Positions 1 through 12,641 of a stretch of DNA of 64,000 nt are shown piece by piece. The notes beneath the pieces were generated by a model that worked only from the letters and a program-made list of their open reading frames with translations, did no database searches and had not been told where the DNA came from. The DNA comes from Pectinophora gossypiella. Its lineage: Eukaryota > Arthropoda > Insecta > Lepidoptera > Gelechiidae. The stretch lies in assembly GCF_024362695.1 (NCBI RefSeq), contig NC_065419.1:13826678-13890677 (forward strand). Direction: 5' to 3'. Positions within the stretch are counted from its first letter, which is position 1, and every line of letters begins with the position of its first letter. The translations under genes were made by a program, and so were the position numbers.

Positions 1-1087
1 CAATGGGCTCAGGCAGCGTTTTCGCCGAAAGCTCCAAGTCGGCTATATTTGTAACGATAATAAAATTATGTTTGACATTCATCATCATTTTTGAACCATT
101 TTATACAAAAAAAATACTTGTATAAATTATAAACCCTAAAGCACGCCCATGAATCACTCTACTCATTGGTGAAAACCGTATGAAAATCCGTTCAGTAGTT
201 TTTTAGTTAGCCGCATGTTCACTGATGCGATTAATGCCTGTTAGAATTTTACAAAATAAAAAATACGGAAATTACGGAAGGTACTTTAGTGCAAAGTAAA
301 TTATTGTATACTTAATTATAATATTATTGGTAAAAGTGATACTTTTTGAAAATTCCGTAACAAATACACGGGTTCGCCAAATTCAATTGTAAAAAAAAAA
401 ATACAAAAAGTAAAAACAATTAAAACATGCAGTTGGGTTTGAACCGTGAACCTTAAGAATGGCGGCTACTGCTTTACCAAATGCGCCATTTAGAAGTTAG
501 AAGTAGACTTCAAATTATGCATCTCTTTTAATAGCTAACCTAGTTCGCATGTGTGTGTGACAGCTTCGTGTTTGTACACAAATTGAAATGACATCAACTT
601 TTGATGCAATGTTTCAATATGATATCTTCAGTAAATACTTCAAAATTGTAGCTTAACTTAAAGATAATGTATGTAAGATTTCGCCACCTAACATTTCACT
701 GGGTCAGAACTCAACACTAAACGAATAAATGGAAAAAAATACGAAAACTGCAGAAGTAACGCCATCTACTGACGCAGCGTTACCTAGCTGACTGAAACAC
801 ATCACCTTAATGTCAATAGGCTCGCTCCCTATTACATGGGACTTAAACATAGCTGGCGAGGAGGGGTATAAATGCTATATACCTCTGCCTACCCCTTCAG
901 GGATCCAGGCGTGATGTTACGTTATATTACACCCTTAATGAAGAATGTATATTTCAAATAATTTTGATACAGTACAAAAAATCTTTATTGCACTTAAAAC
1001 ATTAAAAAAAAACATTATTATAATTAGATACGCAGTACAACAGGTGATTTGAGTTGTGATATCAGCAAATGACAATAGGCTACATGA
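1..1087. other. no gene recognised
   Basis: AT-rich, no ORF or RNA gene supported. GTATGAAAATCCGTTCAGTA near 180 resembles a common lepidopteran repeat. A microsatellite-poor stretch otherwise. Confidence 0.5.
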
Positions 1088-1099
1088 CAACCCAGTCAA

Positions 1100-1502
1100 T
1101 TTTTTTTTTTTTGTTTTGGTTTTCCCCGAAGGGTAAGGCAAAGGGAACTATGCCCATACAGCCATGTCTTACGTATTTTTTTTCTTGATGAATGATGAAA
1201 TGATGAAAGGTGATGATGATGAAACCTAAGCCCCCACCCTCGGAGTAGACTCCTACTCCGAACCCCAAACGAATTAACTCAAAAGTCCGCATAAACTTTC
1301 GAGTTATGAAGCGGCTTCTTGACACGAAGCGAAAATAGGCAGATACACTTTATTTATTGAATACTCCAATATAATAACACTCGCGAATGTCTTCCGACTA
1401 ACTTAATGCGATCATCAACCACAAAACACCACTTCGTATTAATTATTTAGATTATTCAATGAAGAAAGCAACTGTCCCGTTCCCGTTTCCCGCCAAAAAG
1501 CC
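1100..1502 (-). mobile_element. short retroelement 'I', copy 1
   Basis: About 400 bp ending in A-rich sequence on the - strand, flanked by a perfect 12-bp target-site duplication CAACCCAGTCAA (1088-1099 and 1503-1514). Highly similar to 15283-15680. An 81-codon reading frame on the - strand is part of the element, not a host gene. The family name is unknown to me. Confidence 0.8.
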
Positions 1503-2169
1503 CAACCCAGTCAAATGAGATACTTTTTACGAAACGTCAAAACGATAGTTTTCTTTTGAGTTTGTATGGAAATACCATCCTGTGACGTCATGAATAAAAG
1601 CTGTCAAACGTCGTACTCATTGTTACTTAATTCATAAGTAAAATTCGAAAACAAGCCGAAAAGTAAAATGGGAATGAGTTTTGATCATCTTCTGGCTTCT
1701 ATTTCTAGATTAGCATTTTATAATTTAAACCTTGACCCAGTGAAATGCCCTATTTGCTACATTTGTGTTATACAAGACAATGTAGGTACATTTTTTATTA
1801 ACTTAGCATCAGCAAATAATCAGCATAAACCACGACGGAAATAGAACTGATACCTAGTAATTCTAGGTGTCAGGTATTTTGTTTACAAATAGATAGGTAG
1901 CGTTCACATCATCATTATTGTAAGGCTGGTTTCAGACCAATGAAAATGGTACAATAAACTATTAGACGGCCTCCGTGGTCCAGTGGTTGAGCGTTCTGCT
2001 CACGATCCTAAGGTCCCGGGTTCATCTGATTGTCCAGAAGTACTTCTGAACTTGTCCCGCTTTAACTTTCATCCATCTCTGTCAGCCACCTCAGTATTCA
2101 CACACATATCCTTCTTCACACAATCCATCTATATGTACTTTCTCGGGTCGTCCGGTACAAGCCCGTCAT

Positions 2170-2640
2170 CATCAGCCGTACGACGCCCACTGCTGGGCAT
2201 AGGCCACCCCCAAGGATCTCCACGACGATCGGTCCTGCGCTGCCCGCATCCAGCGGCTTCCCGCGACCTTCACCAGATTGTCGGTCCACCTTGTAGCGGG
2301 CCTACCCACTGAGCGTCGTCCGACACGTGGTCGCCACTCCAGAATCCTTCCGCCCCAGCGGCCATCGGTTCTCCTCACTATGTGTCCTGCCCACTGCCAC
2401 TTCAGCTTTGCAATTCTCCGAGCTATGTCGGTGACTTTAGTTCTCCTGCGGATCTCCTCATTTCTGATTCGATCGAGCAGGGAAATATCGAGCATAGCTC
2501 TCTCCATTGCCCGCTGAGCGAAACCGAGTCTCTCACGAGACCCATAGTAAGCGGCCACGTCTCACTGCCGTAGGTCATCACCGTGAAGATGATTAAATAA
2601 AACAGCATTGCATTGAAACTCATGGAACATCCGAAATGTG
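2170..2640 (-). pseudogene. 3' end of an RTE-like LINE (reverse transcriptase C-terminus)
   Basis: On the - strand, VMTYGSETWPLTMG is followed after a frameshift by RAMERAMLDISLLDRIRNEE, KWQWAGHIVRRTDGRWGG and VGRPATRWTDNLVKVAGSRW, ending AYAQQWASYG. This is the typical C-terminal part of endonuclease-reverse transcriptase ORFs of RTE-type LINEs in Lepidoptera. It is 5'-truncated and frameshifted, therefore dead. It ends in TGATGATGA. Confidence 0.85.
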
Positions 2641-2995
2641 AAACCAGCCTTGCAGATGACTCAAACAGTGTTTATTGACATCCCAGTTTAATGATTCACC
2701 ATACCTACCTAGGAACTATGAACGTCTAAATCCATTGTGTGGTGAAATCACCACAGCAGGCTTATCGAAACATGTACTTTTGTATGCATTTATTGTAGGT
2801 ATGTGCTGCTGGCCCACTTTACAACCGCAACGATGATAAAAATGCTTAGAGACTAAGCATTACATTTACATTACATTAGATCAAAACAAAATGCCCTTAC
2901 AGCCTATATACGTCCTCCTGCCAGGCAAAGGGCTCCCCTCTATCATCAGGAGGAGGGTTCCGTCACTATGGCCATGAATACATAACATACATACA

Positions 2996-3316
2996 TAAAC
3001 AGCCTGTATACGTCCCACAGCTGGGTACAGGCCTCCCCTCAATCAACCGGAGGGGGTATGGAGCATACTCCACCACGCTGCTCCAATGCGGGTAATGGAG
3101 GTGTTTTTACGGTTAATAGCCGGGATCAACGGCTTAACGTGCCGTCCGAAGCACGGAATCATCTTACTTTTTCGGACAATCAGGTTTTTCAAGCCTGAAA
3201 AGTCCTTACCAAACAAAGGGCAGTCTCACAAAGTGATTTCGACAATGTCCCCATCGGGAATCGAACCCGGACCTCCAGATCGTGAGCCTAACGCTCTAAC
3301 CACTAGACCTGTCCAT
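2996..3316 (-). mobile_element. SINE-B, full length
   Basis: Tail at left (CCTGTATACGTCCCACAGCT), head at right ending GCTCTAACCACTAGACCTG. Confidence 0.8.
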
Positions 3317-3639
3317 GAATAATATAAATAAATTCAAAGTTAATCGTAAATCGTTACGAGATTATGGAATAGATAATATTATGACATTTCCGTCTGATGC
3401 AAAATTATCACAAATATACGCGATTGATTGAATGATGTATTAATTAATGATAAGATATTACAGCTTGCCTAGTCTAGATAAGAAAGAAGTTAATAGTATT
3501 AGGTAAGTCTTAAAGTTTTACAACAGATAGGTAGGTACTTCTTTACTTTGGTGGGTAGGCAGGATATCACTAAAAGTCACTAAAATAATTCAGTATTTGT
3601 TATGTTATGTTAAAAGATAAAAGCCTCCGTGGCGCAGGA

Positions 3640-3926
3640 GGAGCTCAGTGGCGCAGCGGTTAACGCGCTCGGTCTGCGATTGTTGAAGTTAAGCAACTTT
3701 CGCAAAGGCCGGTCATAGGATGGGTGACCACAAAAAAAAATTCATCTCGAGCTCCTCCGTGCTTCGGAAGGCACGTTAAGCCGTTGGTCCCGGCTGCATT
3801 AGCAGTCGTTAATAACCATCAATCCGCACTGAGCCCGCGTGATGGTTTAAGGCCCGATCTCCTTATCCATCCATAGGGAAGGCCCGTGCCCCAGCAGTGG
3901 GGACGTTAATGGGCTGATGATGATGA
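3640..3926 (+). mobile_element. SINE-C, full length
   Basis: Head GTGGCGCAGCGGTTAACGCG (tRNA A box), then GAAGTTAAGCAAC and GGATGGGTGACC (5S rRNA-like), core CCGTGCTTCGGAAGGCACGT, tail GCCCCAGCAGTGGGGACGTT ending in TGATGATGATGA. A truncated SINE-A follows at 3928-4080. Confidence 0.85.
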
Positions 3927-4447
3927 AAGGCCTCCGTTGTCCAGTGGTTGAGCGTTGTGCTCACGATCTGGAGGTTCCTGGTACTGCTAGCACAAAAATC
4001 ACTTTGTGATCCCTAGTTTGCTTAGGACATTACAGGCTGATCATCCGATTGCCCAAAAGTAAGATGATCCGTGCTTCGGAACTCTACCATTTTTTATTGT
4101 TCTTCTTTTTCGTGTGGGTTGCTCCATTCAACCACAGACCATATTAAACAAGGGAGGTATCCTGCTCCCGATACCTTGCCGACCTCATTAACGACTACGG
4201 AACATTCTAGAAGCAAAGAACACGATTCTCCAGCATTGTTTAATGAAGTAGTCGAATTTACAAAATAAAACACCGATGTTATTGTTCGTTGATACTTTTT
4301 ATCAACAGACGACGTTGATACCTCGTCTTCTAAGCCTAAACACTTTCAAAAAGACAAATGTATCTAAGATATTTTTGCGGTGATTGTAATTAATATGAAC
4401 AGTATGCCAGTGTGTGTTTTTAAAGACGATTTCGTGGCGATAGACGA

Positions 4448-4556
4448 TAACGGCCTCCGTGGTCCAGTGGTTTGAGCGTTCGGCTCACGATCCGGAGGTC
4501 CCGGGTTCAAATCCCGGTGGGAACACATCACGAAAATCACTTTGTGATCCCTAGAT
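4448..4556 (+). mobile_element. SINE-A head, 3'-truncated
   Basis: Cloverleaf-like head with A box GTGGTCCAGTGG and B box GGTTCAAATCC and a CAC in the anticodon position. It stops after TTTGTGATCCCTAG. It could fool a tRNA scanner. Confidence 0.7.
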
Positions 4557-4559
4557 AGG

Positions 4560-6356
4560 AAATATTGTGTGTGTTGTTGCAATTGTACTTTTAATACTTA
4601 AATTAAAGACGAAGAAAAATTGTAGATCTCTAGCTAATCGCGGCCCTAAAGCTGTTTTTTGTGAGAAGTCGCGCAAAACAGTATTTTAGTGTTTTTTATA
4701 TCAATCTATTCACGCGAACATACTGAAGATTTATCTGAAATTGTCTAGCGCCGTCTCGTTCTAGCAAAACGGTATACGTATCTAGCTGATTTTAGCTTGT
4801 ATGGCCCTAAGAACAAGTGATTTTTTTTTAATTAAAGTTTATGGCCTTTGGGCCAAGTCTTCGTTGAAACGATTAAATTATTTTAGTTTATACGTAGCAC
4901 AAGCACAGCACAAATATGTTTATAAATTCACTGTAGTATTTTTTATGTATTTATACAGTAGTATGAGACACTTTCGTCATGAGTTCCTAAGGCCATTTTA
5001 ATCTAACTCCCTAATTTGGGAGGGCTGTAACAATTTCATTTTTCAACGAATTTCGATTCTGTATTTACATTCCGATATCAATTTATGTCTATTTTGCAAC
5101 TGTAATAAAAAAACGTGAATTTGAGACGTTTCTTTTTTCTTTTCTTTTTTTTGATACCTTTTGCGCTGCTCTAATTCAAATCAAACCAGATTAGCGAACT
5201 ATACACCAGTCATGACATTTGGCCAAGTCCGTGGGAACATAATTTGCATTGACAAGCTAAGCTAACCCAGTTCAAACCGCCCCAAACCGGATTCTTTTAA
5301 GAATATCAGCGAATTTACATAAATCCATTCATTATGCAACCGACTAGTCGACGAATTTTAATATCTGACACAAGGACAGATGTTGATGAATAAACTTCAA
5401 TGTTTACTATAAAGACATGACGTCGTTAAGTGAATAACGTAAACCGACTGAGCGCCATTTTGAAAAAAATAATACCTGAATGAAGTACTTCCCAGACTAC
5501 GTACTTTGAAAAAAAACATACAGATTTAACGTGATAATACGTGGTATTTTCCTTCTAGGTGCAGCAAAACAAATGAAAAAATTCAAGCATCAAAATAAAA
5601 GGTACCTCTTCTTATAGAAAGTTTCGCCCCTTATGCGTGTTTTGGGTCTCCTCTCCGCGATGTCGGAATTAGCACCACAATGTGACGTGTTCGCTGATAG
5701 ATGGTGGAGTGTATGGAGAGAGTGTTTGGCTTTTTACGAAAAGATTTACCATTGATGATTTACTGCTTTTTTTCTATTAATATTTTTATATTTTTTTGTA
5801 AAATAGTTTACCGTTTAATTTTATAATTGTAAATTTTAGTGCTTTTCATGTTATTTTTCTATAGTTTTGTTTTTCTTTTTGTTTCTTTTTTCATTCATAG
5901 TTTATTTTTTATGTTATTTTTTATATAGTTCTCTCGTTATACAGCGCATTAGGTTACACTGTAAAGTTGTATGTACCTTTATACTATAAATAAAAAAAGT
6001 ACTTCGCCTAAAACACGTGAGACACAAGAGACGTGTTTACAGTGAAAATAAATAAACCCACGCCAAATTCTAGACTTGACAGCAGACTTATGACGTCATA
6101 GGGGGTAAGTCAACACACTCAAGGACACACCTCACATTTTTGTAACAAAAAAAATTGGCATCTGCTGAAAACGTGCACAGACTAAAATAGCAAAAGATAT
6201 AAAAGTTGCTAAACGCGCAAGAATTGCGAAAAAATAGCAAACGCCGCGCGATTTTTCAGCGACTTTGAATGTCTTTCGTATTTTAAAACTATTTATAAAT
6301 CTGGTGCAGAAAAGTATTTTATTACATCCACACTAAACTAACGCTATACGAACGCG
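4560..6356. other. no gene recognised
   Basis: AT-rich intergenic sequence. The only reading frames are short and without protein-like composition. T-rich tract 5,760-5,990. Confidence 0.5.
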
Positions 6357-6498
6357 TACGGTCACGAGCATTAATATGTATACACTTTGGTACCTTGTCA
6401 CATTAACTTTTTGGACAAATTGAACTGTAAGTCTCACTAATTGTCAAATATGTTAGTGCGACAGAGACCTAAAGTACATTATATCGCTCATGACTGTA
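6357..6498. mobile_element. MITE 'G'
   Basis: Ends TACGGTCACGAGC and GCTCATGACTGTA are imperfect inverted repeats. Internal GTATACACTTTGGTACC and AAATATGTTAGTGCGACAGA. About 142 bp. Confidence 0.75.
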
Positions 6499-6659
6499 CG
6501 CATGTATGATATGATTGACGAATGTGGAGGAGGCGAGAGAAGTATAATATCAATCATAATCAATCATTTATTTGCAAAAAAAAAAAACAAAATTAAAGAT
6601 CTTATTCTAAGTAAAACTGTGCAAGTATTCAACTTGCAAGCAGGTGTGCAAATAATTAT

Positions 6660-6925
6660 ATCTTCTTCTTCTATCGTGTGGGCTGTGAGGTGGATTACCA
6701 ACCCCATCAACCCTGGTGTCAGGGTTATTATTGAGCCGCCAAAGACTTGACTCTTGTAACGACTACGTACATACATCAGTAAGTAGTAACCGGGACCAAT
6801 GGCTTAACGTGCCTTCCGAAGCACGGATCGTCTTTAATGTCCTAACCAAAGTAGGGATCACAAAGTGATTTTTGTGATATTTCCCCACGGCTCCCAACGC
6901 TCAACCACTGGAGCATGGAGGCCGT
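6660..6925 (-). mobile_element. SINE-A, degraded
   Basis: TTCTTCTATCGTGTGGGCTG, TCAGGGTTATTATTGAGCCG, core AAGCACGGATCGTC, head ending GGAGGCCGTTAACAGG. Confidence 0.7.
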
Positions 6926-7374
6926 TAACAGGTGGTTATATATGCATACGTAAGTCGGTGACCGCGTGAACATCGTCTGCCAATATAGACACACCCCCAG
7001 ACAAAGTACTGTCAACATGACCGTGTTGATACACCTGTGGTAACCGAAACTGATGACGTATGTCAACATTGTCAACTGAATGTCGTTAAGCGGATTGTCT
7101 TTGTTTTGGTTTTCCCCGACGGGCAAGGCAAAGGGAACTATGCCGATACAGCCATGTCTGATGTTTTTTTTTTTCTTGATGATGATTAATTAAATGATGA
7201 AAGGTGATGACGATGAATATCTGCTAAACTATGGTGGGGACCATTGGAGATGTAAGTACGTAGTCGTTACATGAGCCATGTCAGGGGCCTTTGGTGGATG
7301 AATAATAACCCTGACACCAGAATTGATGAGATTGGTATTCCACCTCACAACCCACACGATAAGAAGAAGAATTG

Positions 7375-8504
7375 ACGTTATCGTACACGCGCAACTGTGT
7401 GTGTGTGACGTCTGACTATGCGCGCCATTGAAGACTAAAGTAAGACCGAGAGGGGGTGAGGTAAACCTAGCTCAGCCGCTGGTGGGGAGCGGAGAATGGC
7501 CGTTCGTAATATTATTCTTTATTTTACGGTAGAACTAAGTGTAATATAACATACAAAAACTTTATAAAAATAACATTGTCAGGGGTATAATTAGGTACTG
7601 TACTGAATTAATTATCCACAGGAACTACGCAAGATGACCATTGGGTTTTCCTAACTTCGTGTGAATGATTATACAATTCGCAAAACCATAATTACATCAA
7701 TTGTAATGCATTCACACTCAGGAATAGGTATACTTATATCTAACACTTAATACTTACAGAAGTATACTTAATACCTAAATTGATTGATAAAATCATACGA
7801 GATGTGTATGATAAAAAATTAATTATATGGTAAAGTCACGACTTTTGGTGATTTCCCCTGGTTTTTAAATTTTTTTAGAATAGAATAGAATAATTTTATT
7901 TGCTTGGATACATGGTTGTTACAAGATGGTCACAATTTTATGTATAAGGATCTCATGATCCACCAAGTGTATAGCATGCAAAAACTTACAAGAATTTATC
8001 ATAAATTATTACAATAATTTAAAGTGAAGTACATAATTTTTATACTTCACTTAAAATGACTATCTAGCCTGTTGACTAATGAACAACTTAATAAGGTATT
8101 TGAATGGCTCAAAGATAAATTATAAAATGCTAGTCTGGAAATAGAAGCCAGTCTAAGATAATTAAAAATCAATCTCATTTTACAATTCGACTTATTTCGG
8201 GGTGAGGTAAACCTAGCTCACACGCTAGAGGGGAGCGGAGAGTTGCTGTTCTATACGTACTCATAGTATTATTTCTTATTCTATGGCACGAGGTGTTTTT
8301 TACGTCTACTAGCCGAGCCGAACCGCTTAACGTGCCCTCCGAAGCACGGAATTATCTTACTTTTTCGTACAATCAGGAGATTCAAGCCAGGGACGTCCTC
8401 AAACAAAGGACAGTCTCAAATGTCATTTCGATAATGTATGCAAGTAAATGAATACAAAATCATCAATTCTACCTAACCTCAAAATTGGGTCTCAAAATTG
8501 GGTC
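7375..8504. other. intergenic, low-copy repeats only
   Basis: Contains GGGGTGAGGTAAACCTAGCT twice (7,455 and 8,200) from one repeat family and a LINE-3'-like (AATAG)n start at 7,876. No gene. Confidence 0.5.
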
Positions 8505-8770
8505 CTCAAAATTGTACTAGATTCAAAATAAATTCTGATTACTAAATAAAGACAGATCTAAAACTAACGAAAAACATTTTCTTTTTTCTATTCAACTTAT
8601 TTATGAATTTTTATCAAGAAAAACGTAATAATAAGTCCGACATTCTATCACTTTTTCTATGACGTCACAGTGTGGTTTTTCCTACAAATTCCATAATCAT
8701 TTCTTGTTTTGACGTTTAGTAAAAACTGATTTGACTAGTTGGAAACTGGCCTATTAGAATGCACCATGGA
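8505..8770. repeat. repeat 'X'
   Basis: AAATTCTGATTACTAAATAAAG, TATGACGTCACAG, TTGACGTTTAGTAAAAA, TTGGAAACTGGCC. Copies at 31,955-32,200, 42,345-42,480 (-) and 55,795-55,862 (-). Confidence 0.6.
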
Positions 8771-8997
8771 ACTTAAACAAAACAGCGGTAAGGTATTTAG
8801 AGTCTTGTATTAGTGGTGTTAGCTGAGGGATTACAAGTCCAACTTCCGACTGTAAAGCACGCTGGTATCCCGTTAGACATTTTACTTTAGTGGGGTTTCC
8901 ATGGCTCTGAAGGATTGCGAGACATCATTAGGAAAAAAAATACCATAACGTCACAAAGAGAAAATTAAATCGAATAAAAATCTGACTTGGACGGGAC

Positions 8998-9407
8998 TGA
9001 TTTTTGTTTTTATAGCGTTCACCCGCGCTTAGGAAAACTCACAAAGAGGAAATTAAATTGAATAAAATAGGACTCGAACCCGTAGCTTTTGTCAAGGCAC
9101 CGGACATTCAGGCCGAAGAGACCCGGCGGTGTAATGGTTAACATGCTCATAATTAAAACACATAATAACGGGTTCTTACCGCGTTTAAATGGGGATATGA
9201 GACTCCCGATATTTCGACACTGTTGCAAGTGCCATGATCACGGGATGATGTTTTAATTATGATAATAACCGCGTAAACTTAAAACAATGGTTAACATGCT
9301 CATCTCGGCTTGACAAGAGCTCCTGGTTCAAGTCCTATTTTTTTCAATTTAATTTCCTCTTTGTTAGTTTCCCTAAGCGCGGGTGAACGCTATAAAAACA
9401 AAAATCA
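8998..9407. mobile_element. head-to-head inverted pair of a tRNA-like SINE ('W') with a nested insertion
   Basis: Arms of about 75 bp (TGATTTTTGTTTTTATAGCG and its complement at the right end) each include a B-box-like motif (GGACTCGAACCC inverted; GGTTCAAGTCC). The centre is split by element Q (9151-9285). Confidence 0.7.
9151..9285. mobile_element. element 'Q' nested in W
   Basis: Flanked by a perfect 18-bp duplication AATGGTTAACATGCTCAT (9133-9150 and 9286-9303). It has AATTAAAACACATAATAACG and CCGCGTTTAAA. Related copies lie at 14,690-14,870, 38,600-38,770 and 41,315-41,550. Confidence 0.75.
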
Positions 9408-9878
9408 TAACATAACATAACATCACGTCTGTATCCCCTTAGGGGTAAGCAGAGATGTAGGTATTGTATATTTATTTATTTATTTACTTTTAGGAAGATT
9501 AACAGCTGAATAGTACAGTAAATAAAATCATTAGTAACTATATGCTAATTACAAATCTCCACCTTATAGGTTTCAATATAGCATGGTATATGGTATTAAG
9601 TTTGAGGAGCGAGTACTCCTCGCCAGTTATTTCTAAGTCCCATCTAAAAGGGAGCGAGCTTATTGCTTAGAGCACAAATCCACGTGATGGCACAATTCGT
9701 CGCTGATGTCGTTAACTGTCGTATCTGAAAATTTTGGCGAATCTGATTTGCACCTGTTGCTATTGTCAATAAAACTTACTATTTTAGCAAAAAATTGCAG
9801 ATACTTTAGTTTGCAAAGCCAGCCACGAATTATCTATGATCCAAACTTGAATTCAATCTTACGCCGGGGTCAGTGTTT

Positions 9879-10021
9879 TAGGGTGGTATTAATAAACTAA
9901 TCTCATCTTCGAGATTGCCCTCAAGATCATGTCATTGTGACAGTTCTGATATAAAAATAGAGACTTGAGCATGATCTTGAGGGCAGTCTCACCTGAGATT
10001 TGTTTATTAATACCACCCTTA
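9879..10021. mobile_element. MITE 'V', about 143 bp
   Basis: Terminal inverted repeats of about 50 bp beginning AGGGTGGTATTAATAAAC, separated by a short spacer containing TGACAGTTCTGATATAAAA. A half copy is near 11,170. Confidence 0.75.
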
Positions 10022-10262
10022 GAGCCTGAGCTGAGATTCGAACCCGTGACGTTACATACGTATTTTGTGCTGTGGGAATGAACTTCACAGCTCTCTTAAG
10101 TCGATCAACGTCAACCAGCCCTTCGCAGTGCCATGAAGGATCACTTAAAATATTTGAGGTTGTTTAGAAAAGTACGCGGTATTCAATATGCCTACTTCTC
10201 TACCGTTAAGTAATTAATGCAATATAGAATGAGACAGGTGAAAAAAAATCCGCTGTTAACGA

Positions 10263-10590
10263 ACAGCCTCCGTGGTCTAGTGGTAAGAGCGTTAGGCTCA
10301 CGATCTGGAGGTCCGGGTTCGATTCCCAATGGGGACATTGTCGAAATCACTTTGTGAGACTGTCCTTTGTTTGGTAAGGACTTTTCAGGCTTGAATCACC
10401 TGATTGTTCGAAAAAGTAAGTTGATTCCGTGCTTCGGAGGGCACGTTAAGCCGTTGGTCCCGGCTATTAGCCGTAAAAACACCTCCACCAACCCGCAGTG
10501 GAGCAGCGTGGTGGAGTATGCTCCACACCCTCTCCGGTTGATTGAGAGGAGGCCTGTGCCCAGCAGTGGGACGTATATAGGCTATTTATG
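10263..10590 (+). mobile_element. SINE-B, full length
   Basis: Head CCTCCGTGGTCTAGTGGTAA, B box GGGTTCGATTCC, core CCGTGCTTCGGAGGGCACGT, tail GTGCCCAGCAGTGGGACGTA. Confidence 0.83.
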
Positions 10591-10599
10591 TTATGTTTT

Positions 10600-12640
10600 G
10601 TTAACATTTTGGTAATAAAGAGCACATACACATATCAAGTTTTAAAGGAACTTCCACAGCAAGGTGAACTAAGTACCTACGCCTCACTGAGCTTTTTGTT
10701 AGACGAACGTGATAAGTGGTGAGCAGTATTGCCGCCTATAACAGTCAAGTCACTTGTGTTAGTCTTCTTCTATCGTGTGGGATTTTAATCCCTTCTTTGG
10801 ATAGGAGGTTCGCAAGAAAACTTACACACTACAGACATAAACACGGGAGTCCCTACAACACCTCAAGAGATGGTGACTACACAACGGCAATGCAATTAGC
10901 CAGACGTCTAAGCAATATTAGCATGCACTTTACAACACACAGCACCGTTGGAACACCAATCATATTTCTGTAACGGACCTCAAACTTAGCTTGTTTGACT
11001 GGTCTGTTTGTTGTTTAATCTTTGAGTCTCTTATCTTTGTAAGTACCTATTAGTACAAATAATATTAATAATAGTTCTATTTTCATAAAATATTTTACTA
11101 TTACGAAGGCGATTTTAGTTTTTGTTTGTTACCTTTTAAAAATCGAATAAAGAACAAATAAGTAACAGTAGTAATAAACTAATCTCATAATCGAGAGAGG
11201 TTTTCAACATGAAAGACCTTCTTTTAACGAATTCTAGCCAAATCCAACACCTATTATGCACCTATAACTCTTATGTAAACTAGGTAATTTTGAATAGGTA
11301 CATTACGTGCTATAAAATGTACGTTGCGAGAATAGACCCTAATTGAAGAAGCTATCGGTAACTGTCACTTTCTTAGGCACTCGGTGAAGTAAATGATGTC
11401 TATATAAAACCAGAGGTTTCTAAACTTTCTCTGGGGGTTAGGATGGTGAAATATTGAGGCCAGGCGCAATAAAGCCTACAGTTTGCGTGGGTTGTTGAAA
11501 CCCACAGACATTCTACTATACACCATACCTAACTCTACAAAGGCATCAGACACGCCCTCAATTAATTTAACCAAGCCGTTTCATACGATCTTTAATAGAA
11601 CTGGCCGTATCATTTGTTTTCCAAATTAAAATTCAATTTACGAACGTTGATTTTTGAGGAACATTTAAGAAGAATTATGATACTGGCTGGATTTGCATGA
11701 GACTAAGATTTCTTTGCCCAAAAATTCATCAACCGCAAATTTAAAAAATAAAACGTCAAAATGCGATGGCGCGAAAACCGCATCCGCACCGGATGCGTGC
11801 AGTTTTTGTTCCGTCACCATATACGAAATACTTCATGGTGAGTGAGCTGTAAAAAATAACAGATTAAGTTTATTTTATTATTATTTTTGGTATCGTGATT
11901 CTGCACTGCCGGCTGACAGTCACCTTCGTGTGCCAAAAATGTACCTTCTGAACAGATAACATTAATTACATTTAACATTTTGAACCAGTCGAATGCAAAC
12001 TTGTTTTTCGTCGTGTCGGTCTTAACAGCGCATGTTACCCCGAGCATGAACTTACGCGCTACACTAACCTACAAATTAAAGCAACCTGTGCCCGCGGCTC
12101 TGTTTTTCAATGAACCAAGGACCGTATGGCAACAACTTTTTAACATACAGCCAAAGAATATTTTCTGTTTACTTTTGCTTTCTTCAAGTGAAAGTTTTAA
12201 GGCGGTTTATAGACTGAAATATTAAAGAAACTGGATTATAAATGCTCTAATTACTTAAATTATAATCCTTTGACAATCATTGAAGCAAAACAAAAATGGG
12301 ACCAATTTTGACAAGTTTTTTGTCGCGGCCGATGTTTTTTAGCCTGTGGCCGTCCGCTACGGAGCATCACGTAAGCTGTTAGTTTAGTAAAACGGCTAGG
12401 CTGTTAATAAAATGTATGTACGACAGCAACAAAACAATGGCACATAAAATGAACGTATTAGAAGAATGACCAAAGTATGGCCTGGCGTCATTCATGGCTT
12501 CCATGCATGTTTGTACTGTGACGGTAAGGCACGGTAAGGTGACGGTCAATGCCGCAGAGATCACGTGTCTTACCCGACGACAGCGAAGCAAAAACGAGAG
12601 TTATTTATGCTTTATGGTAATAAAAATTCGTAAGTAACAT
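10600..12640. other. no gene recognised
   Basis: AT-rich; a half MITE-V at about 11,170. Reading frames at 11,814-12,225 overlap on both strands and look random. Confidence 0.5.
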
Positions 12641-12641
12641 G

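Noticed and set aside
4448..4525. tRNA gene (cloverleaf-like with CAC anticodon position)
   Set aside because: It is the head of SINE-A: the same sequence continues into the SINE body in other copies, and it lacks a proper terminator and matched acceptor stem.
10367..10615. 82-residue frame, also similar ones at 42939-43178 and 56348-56644
   Set aside because: All are translations of SINE-B/C core and tail.
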